In this document: positions 1-6,845 of the stretch, in pieces
Layout of the letters: each line of letters begins with the position of its first letter
Numbering within the stretch: the first letter of the stretch is position 1
Assembly: GCA_903958285.1 (NCBI GenBank)
Contig: CAJBSR010000196.1
Location: forward strand, 1-13,864
Length of the DNA: 13,864 nucleotides
Source of the DNA: an uncultured Sphingomonadales bacterium
GTDB lineage: Bacteria > Pseudomonadota > Alphaproteobacteria > Sphingomonadales > Sphingomonadaceae
Direction of reading: 5' to 3'
Position numbers and translations under genes: made by a program
Notes under the pieces: model-generated
Told to the model about the DNA's origin: nothing
The model's database searches: none
Seen by the model: only the letters and a program-made list of their open reading frames with translations

Positions 1-752
1 CCGGTCGAGCGGCGGAGGCGTTCCGCAATGCCCGGGGCGGCAGTTGCGGGCCGCACCTTGATTTCGATCCGCGAGACGCCTGTCGACAGATCGAACAGGG
101 CTCTGGCCGTCGTGAAGTTCATATAGATGGACTGGCGATCCGCGCTGGCGATGCCCAAGCTGAAGACCCCGCCAATCCTGAAGCTGCGGGAGCGTCCGCG
201 ATCAGAAGTCAGCTGCACGACCTGCCCCACCCGAAGCCCCAAATCCCGCGCAAGAACGCTGCCGATGAGAATGCCGTCCGCCGGCAGGCTGCCGGACCCC
301 GCAACAATTGCGGCGTCAATATTGGCGATGTCCGACAATTTGCCCGCCATGGTGCCGATAACGCCGACCGGCGACACGGCCTGCCCGCGCACGACAAAGG
401 CAGAGCCTCTAATCTGCGGGGAGACGGCGATCACCCCGGCGGTCTTTTCGATAATCGGGATCATCGGCTGCCAAATGGCGATCTGATCGCGGCGGCTGAG
501 GTCCTTTTGCAGCACCACTTGCGCACCCGGATTTGCATTTAGAACCGCCGGATCTCGGTCTGGCATTTCCAGCACAATGTGCGGAATGCTGCCGACGGTG
601 CGCAACGTCAGCAAAGTTGCCAGCCCGCCAATCAGCGCGCTCATAAAAATGAAGACGCTGACGCCAAGCGCCACTCCGGCCATCAGTAACGCGGTCTGCC
701 CGGGGTGGGAGAACAAATGCCGGAAGGCCAGTTTGACGGCATAGGGCGTCAT
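1..752 (-). CDS. ABC transporter permease, FtsX/MacB-like (partial, C-terminus off the left edge)
   Basis: Translating the minus strand from the ATG at 752-750 gives an open frame of about 250 codons that leaves the window, beginning MTPYAVKLAFRHLFSHPG. One hydrophobic helix lies near residues 17-40 (core TALLMAGVALGVSVFIFMSA). It is followed by a long extracytoplasmic-type domain with MacB_PCD features such as DGILIGSVLARDLGL and VGQVVQLTSDRG. This is the permease architecture of MacB/LolC/DevC-type exporters: N-terminal helix, periplasmic core domain, then three C-terminal helices, which would lie beyond the edge. It starts one base after the stop of the adaptor gene, so the two are translationally coupled. 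The ATPase subunit is not in the window and is expected further left. The family is fairly certain; the exported substrate is unknown. Confidence 0.85.
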   Translation of the reverse strand, partial: MTPYAVKLAFRHLFSHPGQTALLMAGVALGVSVFIFMSALIGGLATLLTLRTVGSIPHIVLEMPDRDPAVLNANPGAQVVLQKDLSRRDQIAIWQPMIPIIEKTAGVIAVSPQIRGSAFVVRGQAVSPVGVIGTMAGKLSDIANIDAAIVAGSGSLPADGILIGSVLARDLGLRVGQVVQLTSDRGRSRSFRIGGVFSLGIASADRQSIYMNFTTARALFDLSTGVSRIEIKVRPATAAPGIAERLRRST

Positions 753-753
753 T

Positions 754-1809
754 TCACGGGCTGACCCGCACCCTGTCGCCCGGTGCTGCCGAACCCGGAT
801 CTGCCAATATCCGCGCGCCCGGCTGAAGCCCGCGGGTGACGATCACCGAATCGGCCGGCCAGTCGATGATGGTGACAGGACGTTCGGTGACGACATTGTC
901 CGCGCCGATGACACGCACCTTAGCGGTCGCGCCCGAGGAGATCAGCGCGCTTCTCGGCACACTGAGGGCATCTTGCCGCCGTTCAATGAGCAGATTGACG
1001 GTGACAGTCAGCCCGGAGGGTGCGTCTACGGTGCCTCCGATCAGGCCCAAGCGGACCGCGCGTGCGCCGGTGGCCGGATCGACGCGAGGCTCGACATGCA
1101 GCACCTTGGCTTTGAGCAGGCGTTGTTGCCCCGGCATGGCCACCGTTGCGTCCATTCCCGGCCGGATTTCAGCAGCGTAGACCTCGTCGACCTCGACACT
1201 GATTTCCGGGCTTGCGAGGTCAGCCAAACGGTAAATGACGCTGTCCAGCCCAACGGTCTGGCCGGGATCGACCGGTCGCTCCAGAATAACTCCGGCAAAG
1301 GGCGCGCGCAGCACACGCCGGTCACGCAGTTCACTGGCCTGCACAACGGCAGCCCGAAGGCGGGTGAGCTCGCGCTCTCCTTCCACGACAGTCAGGCGCC
1401 GCTGTTCAACCTCTCGCTTGGTCGAAAACTGCCCAAGGGCTGCGAACCGCGCCAAATCCCGCCGGGCCTGCGCCAGCGTTGCCTGTTGCGTCGCAACAGA
1501 GGCTTGGGCTTGGGCAATCGCCGCTTGTTCAGGCGCATCGTCAATCTTGGCAATTATTTGCCCGGCGGCCACCCGGTCTCCGACATCAAAGGGCAAGGCA
1601 ATCAGTTCCCCGCCGAGCGAGGGGCTGATGTCCACCTGAAGGCGTGGCCTGATCCGCCCGTTCACCGCAAGAATGCGCTCTGCCGGGGCCTTTTTGATAA
1701 TGAGCGTCGCCACTTCCGGGTCGCGGGGCGCAAAAAGCCAATAGCCGGTGATGGCGAGGGCCAATGCGGCTAAGGCCACAAGAATGTTCCGGCGGTGATT
1801 CTTCTTCAT
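754..1809 (-). CDS. HlyD/MacA-type periplasmic adaptor subunit of an ABC efflux system
   Basis: This 351-aa protein would link an inner-membrane ABC exporter to an outer-membrane channel. After a basic start (MKKNHRRN) a single membrane anchor spans about residues 9-26. The first half of the biotinyl-lipoyl-like domain is at about 58-92 (LGGELIALPFDVGDRVAAGQ), and an alpha-helical hairpin rich in Ala, Gln and Arg runs over about 93-165. The second lipoyl half is at about 167-192 (RAPFAGVILERPVDPGQTVG), followed by beta-barrel and membrane-proximal domains. The length is normal for RND/MacA-type adaptors. The permease gene follows after one base on the same strand, which favours an ABC (MacAB-like) partner over an RND pump. 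Upstream is a 316-base gap that should hold its promoter, though I see no convincing -35/-10 pair there. The substrate is unknown. Confidence 0.9.
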   Translation of the reverse strand: MKKNHRRNILVALAALALAITGYWLFAPRDPEVATLIIKKAPAERILAVNGRIRPRLQVDISPSLGGELIALPFDVGDRVAAGQIIAKIDDAPEQAAIAQAQASVATQQATLAQARRDLARFAALGQFSTKREVEQRRLTVVEGERELTRLRAAVVQASELRDRRVLRAPFAGVILERPVDPGQTVGLDSVIYRLADLASPEISVEVDEVYAAEIRPGMDATVAMPGQQRLLKAKVLHVEPRVDPATGARAVRLGLIGGTVDAPSGLTVTVNLLIERRQDALSVPRSALISSGATAKVRVIGADNVVTERPVTIIDWPADSVIVTRGLQPGARILADPGSAAPGDRVRVSP

Positions 1810-2125
1810 CTGTCCGTTACTCTAACTCACACCGGCAGAGATGTTTCCATGCCATGATGAAGTGAGGGGTGGCGAGGGGCAATGCAAGGGCCAAACATCC
1901 GTGTTCATCAGCGGCGCTTGAAGCCGCGCGGCTGGAGGGAAACCCGCTCTGTCTTGTAAAGGCCGGGTTTGGCGCCCATATCTTACAGATGCTTTGACGC
2001 TTCACAGAGCGCAAGCCTGCCCTGCGCATAAGAGCGCGGCGCGCCGTCCCAAGACCTGAAACCGGTTGCCGCGTTTTTTGCCGCGGCGTGAACCAGCGCC
2101 TGCCTCTCGTTCCTGAAAGGACATC
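1810..2125. other. 316-base divergent intergenic region with two inverted repeats
   Basis: The region separates the minus-strand efflux operon from the plus-strand small genes, so it should carry divergent promoters; none matches the sigma-70 consensus well. Two inverted repeats are visible. AAACCCG at 1940-1946 pairs with CGGGTTT at 1964-1970 across a 17-base loop. GCCGCG at 2068-2073 pairs with CGCGGC at 2082-2087, extended by GGTT (2064-2067) with AACC (2091-2094) across a three-base bulge. The second would lie in the leader of the small gene at 2129. No tRNA, rRNA or known riboswitch was recognised. Confidence 0.5.
1908..1979 (-). CDS. Possible 23-aa micro-ORF (speculative)
   Basis: On the minus strand an ATG at 1979-1977 opens a 23-codon frame ending in TGA at 1910-1908. 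It encodes a basic peptide beginning MGAKPGLYKTERV and ending GFKRR. An in-frame TAA lies two codons upstream, so the frame cannot be longer. The only ribosome-binding hint is a weak TAAGAT run into the start. The AAACCCG/CGGGTTT inverted repeat sits inside it. Conservation is unknown. It may be chance, or the frame may mark a structured non-coding transcript. Confidence 0.15.
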   Translation of the reverse strand: MGAKPGLYKTERVSLQPRGFKRR

Positions 2126-2128
2126 ATG

Positions 2129-2257
2129 ATGGCTAAATCCCAGAAGAAATCGAACCGCGAAGTGCGCAAGCCCAAGGCGGAAAAGCCGAAGTCCAATGCC
2201 TCCAAACCTTCCGAAAAGAGCGGCGTTGTGGCCGGTCTGGAACATATGAAACGATAG
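2129..2257 (+). CDS. Small basic hypothetical protein (42 aa)
   Basis: The frame encodes a 42-residue, Lys/Arg-rich, low-complexity peptide (start MAKSQKKSNREVRKPKAE, end GLEHMKR). It has no cysteines, membrane segment or signal peptide. Two ATGs are adjacent, at 2126 and 2129. AAAGGA at 2116-2121 sits 7 nt before the second and 4 nt before the first, so 2129 is preferred. The composition resembles short, highly charged proteins found widely in sphingomonads and other alphaproteobacteria without known function; that resemblance is from memory. It is followed 11 nt later by the 85-aa gene in the same direction, probably one transcript. No function is proposed beyond possible nucleic-acid or ribosome association suggested by the charge. 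Confidence 0.7.
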   Translation: MAKSQKKSNREVRKPKAEKPKSNASKPSEKSGVVAGLEHMKR

Positions 2258-2268
2258 GATCCAGGGAT

Positions 2269-2526
2269 ATGCGCGTTTCCGAAACCTTCTGTCAGGAACA
2301 GGAGGCCCTGCAGCGGGCCAAGGCCGCAGCCGAGCCACTGGAAAGCCGTCGCAAGATTGCGCTAACGGCGGCCGCGGCTTGGGCGGTGGAAGGCGCGCTT
2401 GCCAAAACCCGCGCGCTCAAACAGGCGCCGCTGGATAAGCTGGATGCCGATATTGCGCGCGAATTTGCGGAGGAAGATGCGGACCTCGCCGAACAGGCGG
2501 ACGCCGCAGACGACGGAACGCCCTAA
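2269..2526 (+). CDS. Hypothetical helical protein (85 aa)
   Basis: This is an 85-aa cytosolic protein with no signal peptide or membrane helix. The N-terminal two thirds is Ala/Glu/Lys/Arg-rich and predicted helical (QEALQRAKAAAEPLESRRKI); the last 30 residues are strongly acidic (AREFAEEDADLAEQADAADD). It starts 11 nt after the 42-aa gene. AGGGA at 2263-2267 is only one base before the ATG, which is too close for a classic ribosome-binding site, so coupling to the upstream gene or a weak start is likely. No other in-frame start lies in the preceding 45 bases. I do not recognise a named family. The pairing of a short basic and a short acidic protein is the only functional hint. The gene ends 4 nt before the terminator hairpin. 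Confidence 0.65.
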   Translation: MRVSETFCQEQEALQRAKAAAEPLESRRKIALTAAAAWAVEGALAKTRALKQAPLDKLDADIAREFAEEDADLAEQADAADDGTP

Positions 2527-2564
2527 ATGCAAAAGCCCCGCCCTGTCGGGTGACAGGACGGGGC
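2525..2564 (-). terminator. Rho-independent terminator of the TonB receptor gene
   Basis: A 13-base stem (arms 2535-2547 and 2552-2564) with one C/A mismatch closes a four-base loop GGGT. Read on the minus strand the hairpin is followed by TTTTGCATTT (2534-2525), as expected for a terminator 27 bases past the receptor stop. On the plus strand no T-run follows, but the hairpin lies directly after the 85-aa gene and could still affect its transcript end. Confidence 0.85.
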
Positions 2565-2591
2565 CTCTGCGACGCCAAAGGCGCTTCTATT

Positions 2592-5102
2592 TTAGAACTT
2601 CACGCTGCCTTCCACACCGATCAGGCGACGCGTGCCCGGCGTGATGAACGATCCGCCAAATTCAACGGCGGTGATGACTTCGTTGAGATAGCGCTTGTTG
2701 AGCAGGTTGTTGGCAAACACGGCCAGACCGAAGCGGTCCGACTGGATACCGATACGCCCGTTCATGACGCCAAAGGAATTCCGCTTCGCGACATCATACT
2801 TGCCGTCACCGACAAAGGCAGGAAGCGCGAGTGCGGAGCCCGGCAGCAGGCCGGAGAACAGCGTCGGGATCGACTGGTTCTGCACGGTGTGGAACCAGGT
2901 CGGGCCGGTCAGGCGGTAATCGACACGACCGACGATCTTCAGATCATCCGAAACAGCATGGTCCAGATCGACACCAACGTTCAGCGTATAGTCCGCCGTG
3001 TAGGGCGACTTGTTGCCGACAGTGTACGGGCGTGAGCTGTTCTGCTTGATCTTGCTGTCGGTGTAGTTGAACGAACCGAACAGCTTGACGCCGCGGACTG
3101 GCTTGACCGTGGTGGAGAGTTCCACGCCCTTCAGGTCGACACGGTCGATGTTCGACACGACGCGCAGCAGGCCGAAGCCGCCGACGAAGAATTCGAAGAA
3201 CTGCATGTCGTGGACCTGCGTGTAATAGCCCGCGAGATCAAACGTCACCGCACCATCGGCAAGATTGCCCTTCACACCTGCTTCAAACGCGCTCGACCAT
3301 TCCTTCTTATACTGGTCGTTCACCTTCACATTGGCGCCGAAGAAGTTGACGAAGCTGTTGGTGATCAGCTGGGCTGACCCCTGGTTGTTGAAGCCGCCGG
3401 ATTTGAAGCCGATGCCCCAGTTGCCATAGATGTTCAGGTCATCATTGGGCTTGTAGCTCAGCGTCACCTTCGGCTCGAACTGCTTGAAGCTTGCGCTCTT
3501 GTCCGTCAGCGCACCGAAGGCCTGGCCGGGGTTGATCGGACCACCGGAGAACGGATCGGTCGCGGTCGGGACAAGCGAAGAGGCTTTGCGGTCTTCCACG
3601 TCATAGCGCACGGCAACACCGGCATCGAACTTGTCACTGGCCTTCCATTCAACCGCACCAAAGGCTGCATAGACGTTGGTGTTGAAGCGGTCGGCCAGAA
3701 GCAGCGTTGTCGGGTTGGTGGATGTCGGCGCGTTGTAGAGCGCCTTAATCACGCCTTTGCCGGTGTCGGCGCCAAGGCTGACACCCACAGTGCGCTTGAT
3801 GTGCAGGTAATAGGCACCCAACTGCCAGTTGATGTTGCCGGCATCACCCATCAGGCGCCATTCGGTGCTGAAGTCAGTCTGCTTGCGGACCTGATATTGC
3901 GTCCCGTCACAGGTGGTGGGGCTATAGGGGCCAAAGGTGGAGCCGTTGGCCGGTGCAAAGATGAACGGAACCGGGATCGCACCGATGCCGCCCGGCTGGT
4001 TGACCGGATAACCGGTCAAGGCCGCTGTGCTGGCAAAGCAGGCATTGACCGCAGCCTGACCGGCAGGGTTGGCCGCGCCGAGGAAGCGGGCAAAGTCGGC
4101 AGACGTGCCGTCAGCCACCAGATCCTGATCGACGTCGGAATACAGCGCCCAGGCAACAAGCTTCAGGCTGTCCGACAATTCGTGATCGAGCTTCGCCGAG
4201 AAGTCGAGGCTCGTCTGGTCGTTGGTCGGACGGATGTTGTTGTAGAATTTGAACGGGTGCTTGTTCACGTCTTCGTAGAAGGCGGGGTTTGCGGCGGCGA
4301 AATTGGGCAGATGGAAGGCGGCATTGAAGGGCAGCGATGCGCCGCTGAATTCCGCATAGCGCGCCTTGAGGTCGATCTGCGTTGGGCCACCGTCGCCAAT
4401 CAGGACGCGGCCATCCAGGGCCCAGTTCTGCTTGTCATCGACTGTCTTCGAATCGGTGAAGACGTTGCGGTAAAAACCATCCGACTTGCTGGCATAGCCG
4501 GAGAGCACGAAGCCTGCGCCCGCGCCGAGCGGCCCGGCAATGTGCGCGGTCGATTCCCAGGTGTTATACTGACCATAAGACAGCTTGGCCGCACCGGTGA
4601 GCGTGTCAGTCGGCTTTAGCGTCTGGATGACGATGGCTCCGGCCGCAGCGTTGCGGCCATAAATGGCGCCCTGCGGACCTTTGAGCATTTCAACCTGACG
4701 CAACGTACCCTGCGGCTGGTTGAGCTGGGCTGTGTTGGTCTTCAAAATGCCGTCGACGACGAGCGCCACGGAGCTTTCCGCGTCGCGTGCGCCGTTGATG
4801 CCGCGGATGTTGATCTGCGTGTCGCCCGCTTCTGCGGTGCCCGTCACGATCGTGATGCCCGGCGTCAGGCGAACAAAGTCTTCTGCCTTGGTGGCACCGG
4901 TGCGACCGATGACTTCAGCGGTGATGACCGCAACCGAGGCCGGAACATCCTGCAGCCGCTCATTCTGGCGGCGGGCCGTGACGATGATCGCGTCTTCGCC
5001 ATCTGCCTGCGGCGCGCTTGTGTCTGTCATTTGCGCCATGGCCGGGGCAGCGAACGTCATCGCGCCTGCGGTGGACATAAGAAGCCATTTTGAAAACGTC
5101 AT
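2592..5102 (-). CDS. TonB-dependent outer-membrane receptor
   Basis: The product is an 836-aa outer-membrane ligand-gated channel powered by TonB-ExbBD. It has a cleavable signal peptide (residues 1-23, AMA|Q) and a TonB-box-like segment AIIVTA at about 38-43. A plug domain covers about 52-165, with the family signature around VEMLKGPQGAIYGRNAAAG (137-155). The beta-barrel ends in VKF, with the terminal aromatic residue typical of outer-membrane proteins; ANNLLNKRYL near the C-terminus is also typical of the family. The start is supported by GGGAG at 5110-5114, 7 nt upstream. It is divergent from the GntR-led catabolic operon and shares its control region, so it probably imports that pathway's substrate rather than an iron chelate; this is inference. 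A TGTATACA operator touches its ribosome-binding site. Confidence 0.95.
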   Translation of the reverse strand: MTFSKWLLMSTAGAMTFAAPAMAQMTDTSAPQADGEDAIIVTARRQNERLQDVPASVAVITAEVIGRTGATKAEDFVRLTPGITIVTGTAEAGDTQINIRGINGARDAESSVALVVDGILKTNTAQLNQPQGTLRQVEMLKGPQGAIYGRNAAAGAIVIQTLKPTDTLTGAAKLSYGQYNTWESTAHIAGPLGAGAGFVLSGYASKSDGFYRNVFTDSKTVDDKQNWALDGRVLIGDGGPTQIDLKARYAEFSGASLPFNAAFHLPNFAAANPAFYEDVNKHPFKFYNNIRPTNDQTSLDFSAKLDHELSDSLKLVAWALYSDVDQDLVADGTSADFARFLGAANPAGQAAVNACFASTAALTGYPVNQPGGIGAIPVPFIFAPANGSTFGPYSPTTCDGTQYQVRKQTDFSTEWRLMGDAGNINWQLGAYYLHIKRTVGVSLGADTGKGVIKALYNAPTSTNPTTLLLADRFNTNVYAAFGAVEWKASDKFDAGVAVRYDVEDRKASSLVPTATDPFSGGPINPGQAFGALTDKSASFKQFEPKVTLSYKPNDDLNIYGNWGIGFKSGGFNNQGSAQLITNSFVNFFGANVKVNDQYKKEWSSAFEAGVKGNLADGAVTFDLAGYYTQVHDMQFFEFFVGGFGLLRVVSNIDRVDLKGVELSTTVKPVRGVKLFGSFNYTDSKIKQNSSRPYTVGNKSPYTADYTLNVGVDLDHAVSDDLKIVGRVDYRLTGPTWFHTVQNQSIPTLFSGLLPGSALALPAFVGDGKYDVAKRNSFGVMNGRIGIQSDRFGLAVFANNLLNKRYLNEVITAVEFGGSFITPGTRRLIGVEGSVKF

Positions 5103-5113
5103 TAGGTATCTCC

Positions 5114-5123
5114 CTGTATACAG
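5114..5123. promoter_or_regulatory. Operator candidate O1, CTGTATACAG palindrome
   Basis: This perfect 10-base palindrome lies in the leader of the TonB receptor gene, its last base overlapping the GGGAG ribosome-binding site. FadR-subfamily GntR proteins usually bind short palindromes with a GT-N(2-4)-AC core, and the regulator gene starts 128 bases away. The same TGTATACA core recurs at 5211. A protein bound here would act as a roadblock or promoter block for the receptor gene. Which protein binds is inferred. Confidence 0.65.
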
Positions 5124-5190
5124 TCATGAGCGCAAACCCTGACCGATCTTTGCTGCCGCGCCCCTTTTTGGCTCGTCCTTTAAACGCGAC

Positions 5191-5218
5191 TTGATGAGAA
5201 GAGTGGATAATGTATACA
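5191..5218 (+). promoter_or_regulatory. Candidate promoter of the GntR-led operon
   Basis: TTGATG at 5191-5196 and TATACA at 5213-5218 are separated by 16 bases and face the regulator gene, whose ATG is at 5251. The -10 element is embedded in the TGTATACA operator, so repressor binding would directly exclude RNA polymerase. It is a consensus match only, with no transcript data. Confidence 0.45.
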
Positions 5219-5233
5219 AATAGCTCTGGTCAA
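5207..5233 (-). promoter_or_regulatory. Weak candidate promoter for the TonB receptor gene
   Basis: On the minus strand TTGACC (5233-5228) is followed after 15 bases by CATTAT (5212-5207). The -35 match is good; the spacer is short and the -10 match is fair. If real, the two divergent promoters overlap around operator O2, and the receptor mRNA would have a leader of about 100 bases containing O1. Confidence 0.3.
5211..5218. promoter_or_regulatory. Operator candidate O2, TGTATACA palindrome
   Basis: This is a second copy of the eight-base palindromic core, centred 96 bases from O1, close to nine helical turns. It overlaps the predicted -10 element of the regulator operon and the spacer region of the predicted divergent promoter. 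Two identical cores in one 148-base intergenic region next to a GntR gene strongly suggest autoregulation and co-control of the receptor. Confidence 0.65.
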
Positions 5234-5240
5234 GTTTTTT

Positions 5241-5245
5241 GGGAG
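5241..5245 (+). promoter_or_regulatory. Ribosome-binding site fixing the regulator start
   Basis: GGGAG lies 5 nt before the ATG at 5251. It selects that ATG over the in-frame TTG at 5239, which has no binding site of its own and would add four residues. Confidence 0.75.
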
Positions 5246-5250
5246 TAGAG

Positions 5251-5919
5251 ATGTCGCGCGCCTCCGACCGCGCCTTTGAGGCCATCCGCAGCATGATTCT
5301 GTCGGGCGAACTGCCGGCGGGTGCGCAGGTCGTGGAAGAGGCTCTCGCCGAGAAGTGTGGCGTCTCGCGGACCCCGGTGCGTGATGCGCTGCGGCGGCTG
5401 GAATCCGACCTTCTTGTTGTGCGTACGGACACACAGCGCAGCTTTGTGGCGGATTGGTCCTTGGACGATGTGGCCGATGCTTTTGAGCTGCGGTCGATCT
5501 TGGAGGCCGAAGCGGCACGGCGCGCCGCCGACCAGATGACGGAGGGCGCGCTGGCCCGCATTCGTGATGCGAATCGCCAGATTGCCGACGCGATCATGAA
5601 GCCCGTGCCCGACGTTGGCGGCTTTTTGGAAGGCAACCGGGAGTTTCATGCCGTCATTCTTGAAGTGGCAGGATCGCGGCGGCTCGCGTCGCTGCTGGGA
5701 ACGTTGATTGAACAGCCGGTCGTCTGGCGCACGGCGCATCACTATAGCCGCGAGGCCCTCCACCGGTCGCACAGTGAGCATGACGAGCTGATTGCCGCCT
5801 TTGCCCGCCGCGATGGCGCTTGGGCCAAGTCCATCATGACAAGCCATATTTTGCGGGCCTATCATGCCTATGCCGATGCGCATGGCCTGACCGCCGAGTT
5901 TCAGCAGGCTGCCGAATAA
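5251..5919 (+). CDS. GntR-family transcriptional regulator, FadR subfamily (FCD domain)
   Basis: The product is a 222-aa DNA-binding regulator. The N-terminal winged helix-turn-helix (about residues 5-65) has the GntR signature: MILSGELPAGAQVVEEAL, then the recognition-helix region GVSRTPVRDALRRLE. The C-terminal all-helical FCD ligand domain (about 75-210) keeps the likely metal or acid-binding positions N129-x3-H133, H177 and H199. Proteins of this subfamily usually repress small catabolic operons and are released by a carboxylate ligand. It heads the operon and its stop overlaps the next start (TAATG), so it is co-expressed with the enzymes. Two TGTATACA palindromes upstream are its probable targets. 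The inducer is unknown, plausibly a pathway acid intermediate. Confidence 0.93.
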   Translation: MSRASDRAFEAIRSMILSGELPAGAQVVEEALAEKCGVSRTPVRDALRRLESDLLVVRTDTQRSFVADWSLDDVADAFELRSILEAEAARRAADQMTEGALARIRDANRQIADAIMKPVPDVGGFLEGNREFHAVILEVAGSRRLASLLGTLIEQPVVWRTAHHYSREALHRSHSEHDELIAAFARRDGAWAKSIMTSHILRAYHAYADAHGLTAEFQQAAE

Positions 5920-6827
5920 TGGGTCCCGATCAGATCGAAATGGTCGAAGTCGCCCCGCGCGATGGCCTTCAGAACGAAAAGACGCTGATTGAAACGGCGG
6001 ACAAGATCGCGCTGATTGAGCGGGCCATTGCAGCGGGCGCGCGCCGGATTGAGGTGACGAGCTTCGTCAACCCCAAGGCTGTGCCGCAAATGGCGGACGC
6101 CGAAGCGGTCTGTGAAGGCTTGCCCGAGCGCAACGACGTGACCTTTATCGGCCTTGTCATGAATGCGCGCGGTGCGACGCGGGCGCTCGCCACCGGACGG
6201 ATTGACCAGCTGGGCGCAGTCGCTGTGTCGACCGACGGCTTTGCCATGGCCAATCAGGGGCAGACGAGCGACGGATCGGTTGCGGCGGCGCAAGAGATCA
6301 TCGCGCTGTCACAGGCCGCGGGCAAGACCGGTCAGGTGACCATCGGCGCCTCTTTCGGCTGCCCGTTTGAGGGCGAAGTGGCGCAGGACCGCGTGGTCGC
6401 CATGGCGGTCGCGCTGGCGGACGCCGGGCCTGTCGAGATTGGCCTTGCTGATACCATCGGCGTCGGCAATCCGGCTCAGGTCGCGGCGCTGGTCGCTAAG
6501 GTTCGGGCCGCCGTTCCGCATATCCCGGTCCGCGTTCATTTCCATAATACCCGTGGCACGGGGCTCGCCAATGTGTGGGCCGCGATTGCGGCGGGTGCCG
6601 TCGCGGTCGACGCCTCGATCGGCGGGCTGGGCGGCTGCCCTTTTGCTCCGGGTGCTGCGGGCAATGTCTCCACCGAAGACGTCGTTTACATGCTGGAGCG
6701 CGCAGGCGTGCGCACCGGCCTTGATCTTTCCGCGCTCGTTTCAGCCAATCATTGGCTGGGCGAGATCATGCAGCGCACACTTCCGGGCATGGTGGCCAAA
6801 GCGCCGCCCTTCCCCAAACAGGCATAA
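5919..6827 (+). CDS. Hydroxymethylglutaryl-CoA lyase-family enzyme
   Basis: This 302-aa TIM-barrel lyase belongs to the family that cleaves HMG-CoA to acetyl-CoA and acetoacetate. By motif alignment to human HMG-CoA lyase (from memory) all key residues are present: R14-D15 in PRDGLQNE, E45 in IEVTSF, D178, the metal ligands H207 and H209 (HFHNTRG), C240 in the loop GLGGCPFAPGAAGN, and N249. The start is the ATG at 5919, overlapping the regulator stop; the frame is open further upstream, but the first motif comes right after this start. Its place beside a CoA-transferase rather than leucine-degradation genes suggests the substrate may be a different 3-hydroxy-3-substituted acyl-CoA. In the segment after the metal ligands it has NTRGTGLAN, where the human enzyme has DTYGQALAN. 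The family is certain; the substrate is not. Confidence 0.9.
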   Translation: MGPDQIEMVEVAPRDGLQNEKTLIETADKIALIERAIAAGARRIEVTSFVNPKAVPQMADAEAVCEGLPERNDVTFIGLVMNARGATRALATGRIDQLGAVAVSTDGFAMANQGQTSDGSVAAAQEIIALSQAAGKTGQVTIGASFGCPFEGEVAQDRVVAMAVALADAGPVEIGLADTIGVGNPAQVAALVAKVRAAVPHIPVRVHFHNTRGTGLANVWAAIAAGAVAVDASIGGLGGCPFAPGAAGNVSTEDVVYMLERAGVRTGLDLSALVSANHWLGEIMQRTLPGMVAKAPPFPKQA

Positions 6828-6845
6828 AGAAGGGACTTTCGATCC

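Noticed and set aside
973..1773. A 266-codon plus-strand frame opposite the HlyD adaptor gene
   Set aside because: It is a shadow of a gene with clear lipoyl-domain and membrane-anchor motifs; the translation matches no family I recognise.
1817..2338. A 173-codon minus-strand frame covering the intergenic gap and the small genes
   Set aside because: Its composition is random-looking, with no domain and no ribosome-binding site. It overlaps the better supported 42-aa and 85-aa plus-strand genes.
3801..4619. A 272-codon plus-strand frame inside the TonB receptor gene
   Set aside because: It is antisense to the middle of an intact 836-aa receptor with signal peptide, plug and barrel features; no independent support.
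5239..5250. TTG at 5239 as an alternative start of the GntR regulator
   Set aside because: It lacks a ribosome-binding site and would put the GGGAG motif inside the coding region; the ATG at 5251 is correctly spaced from that motif and fits the usual GntR N-terminus.
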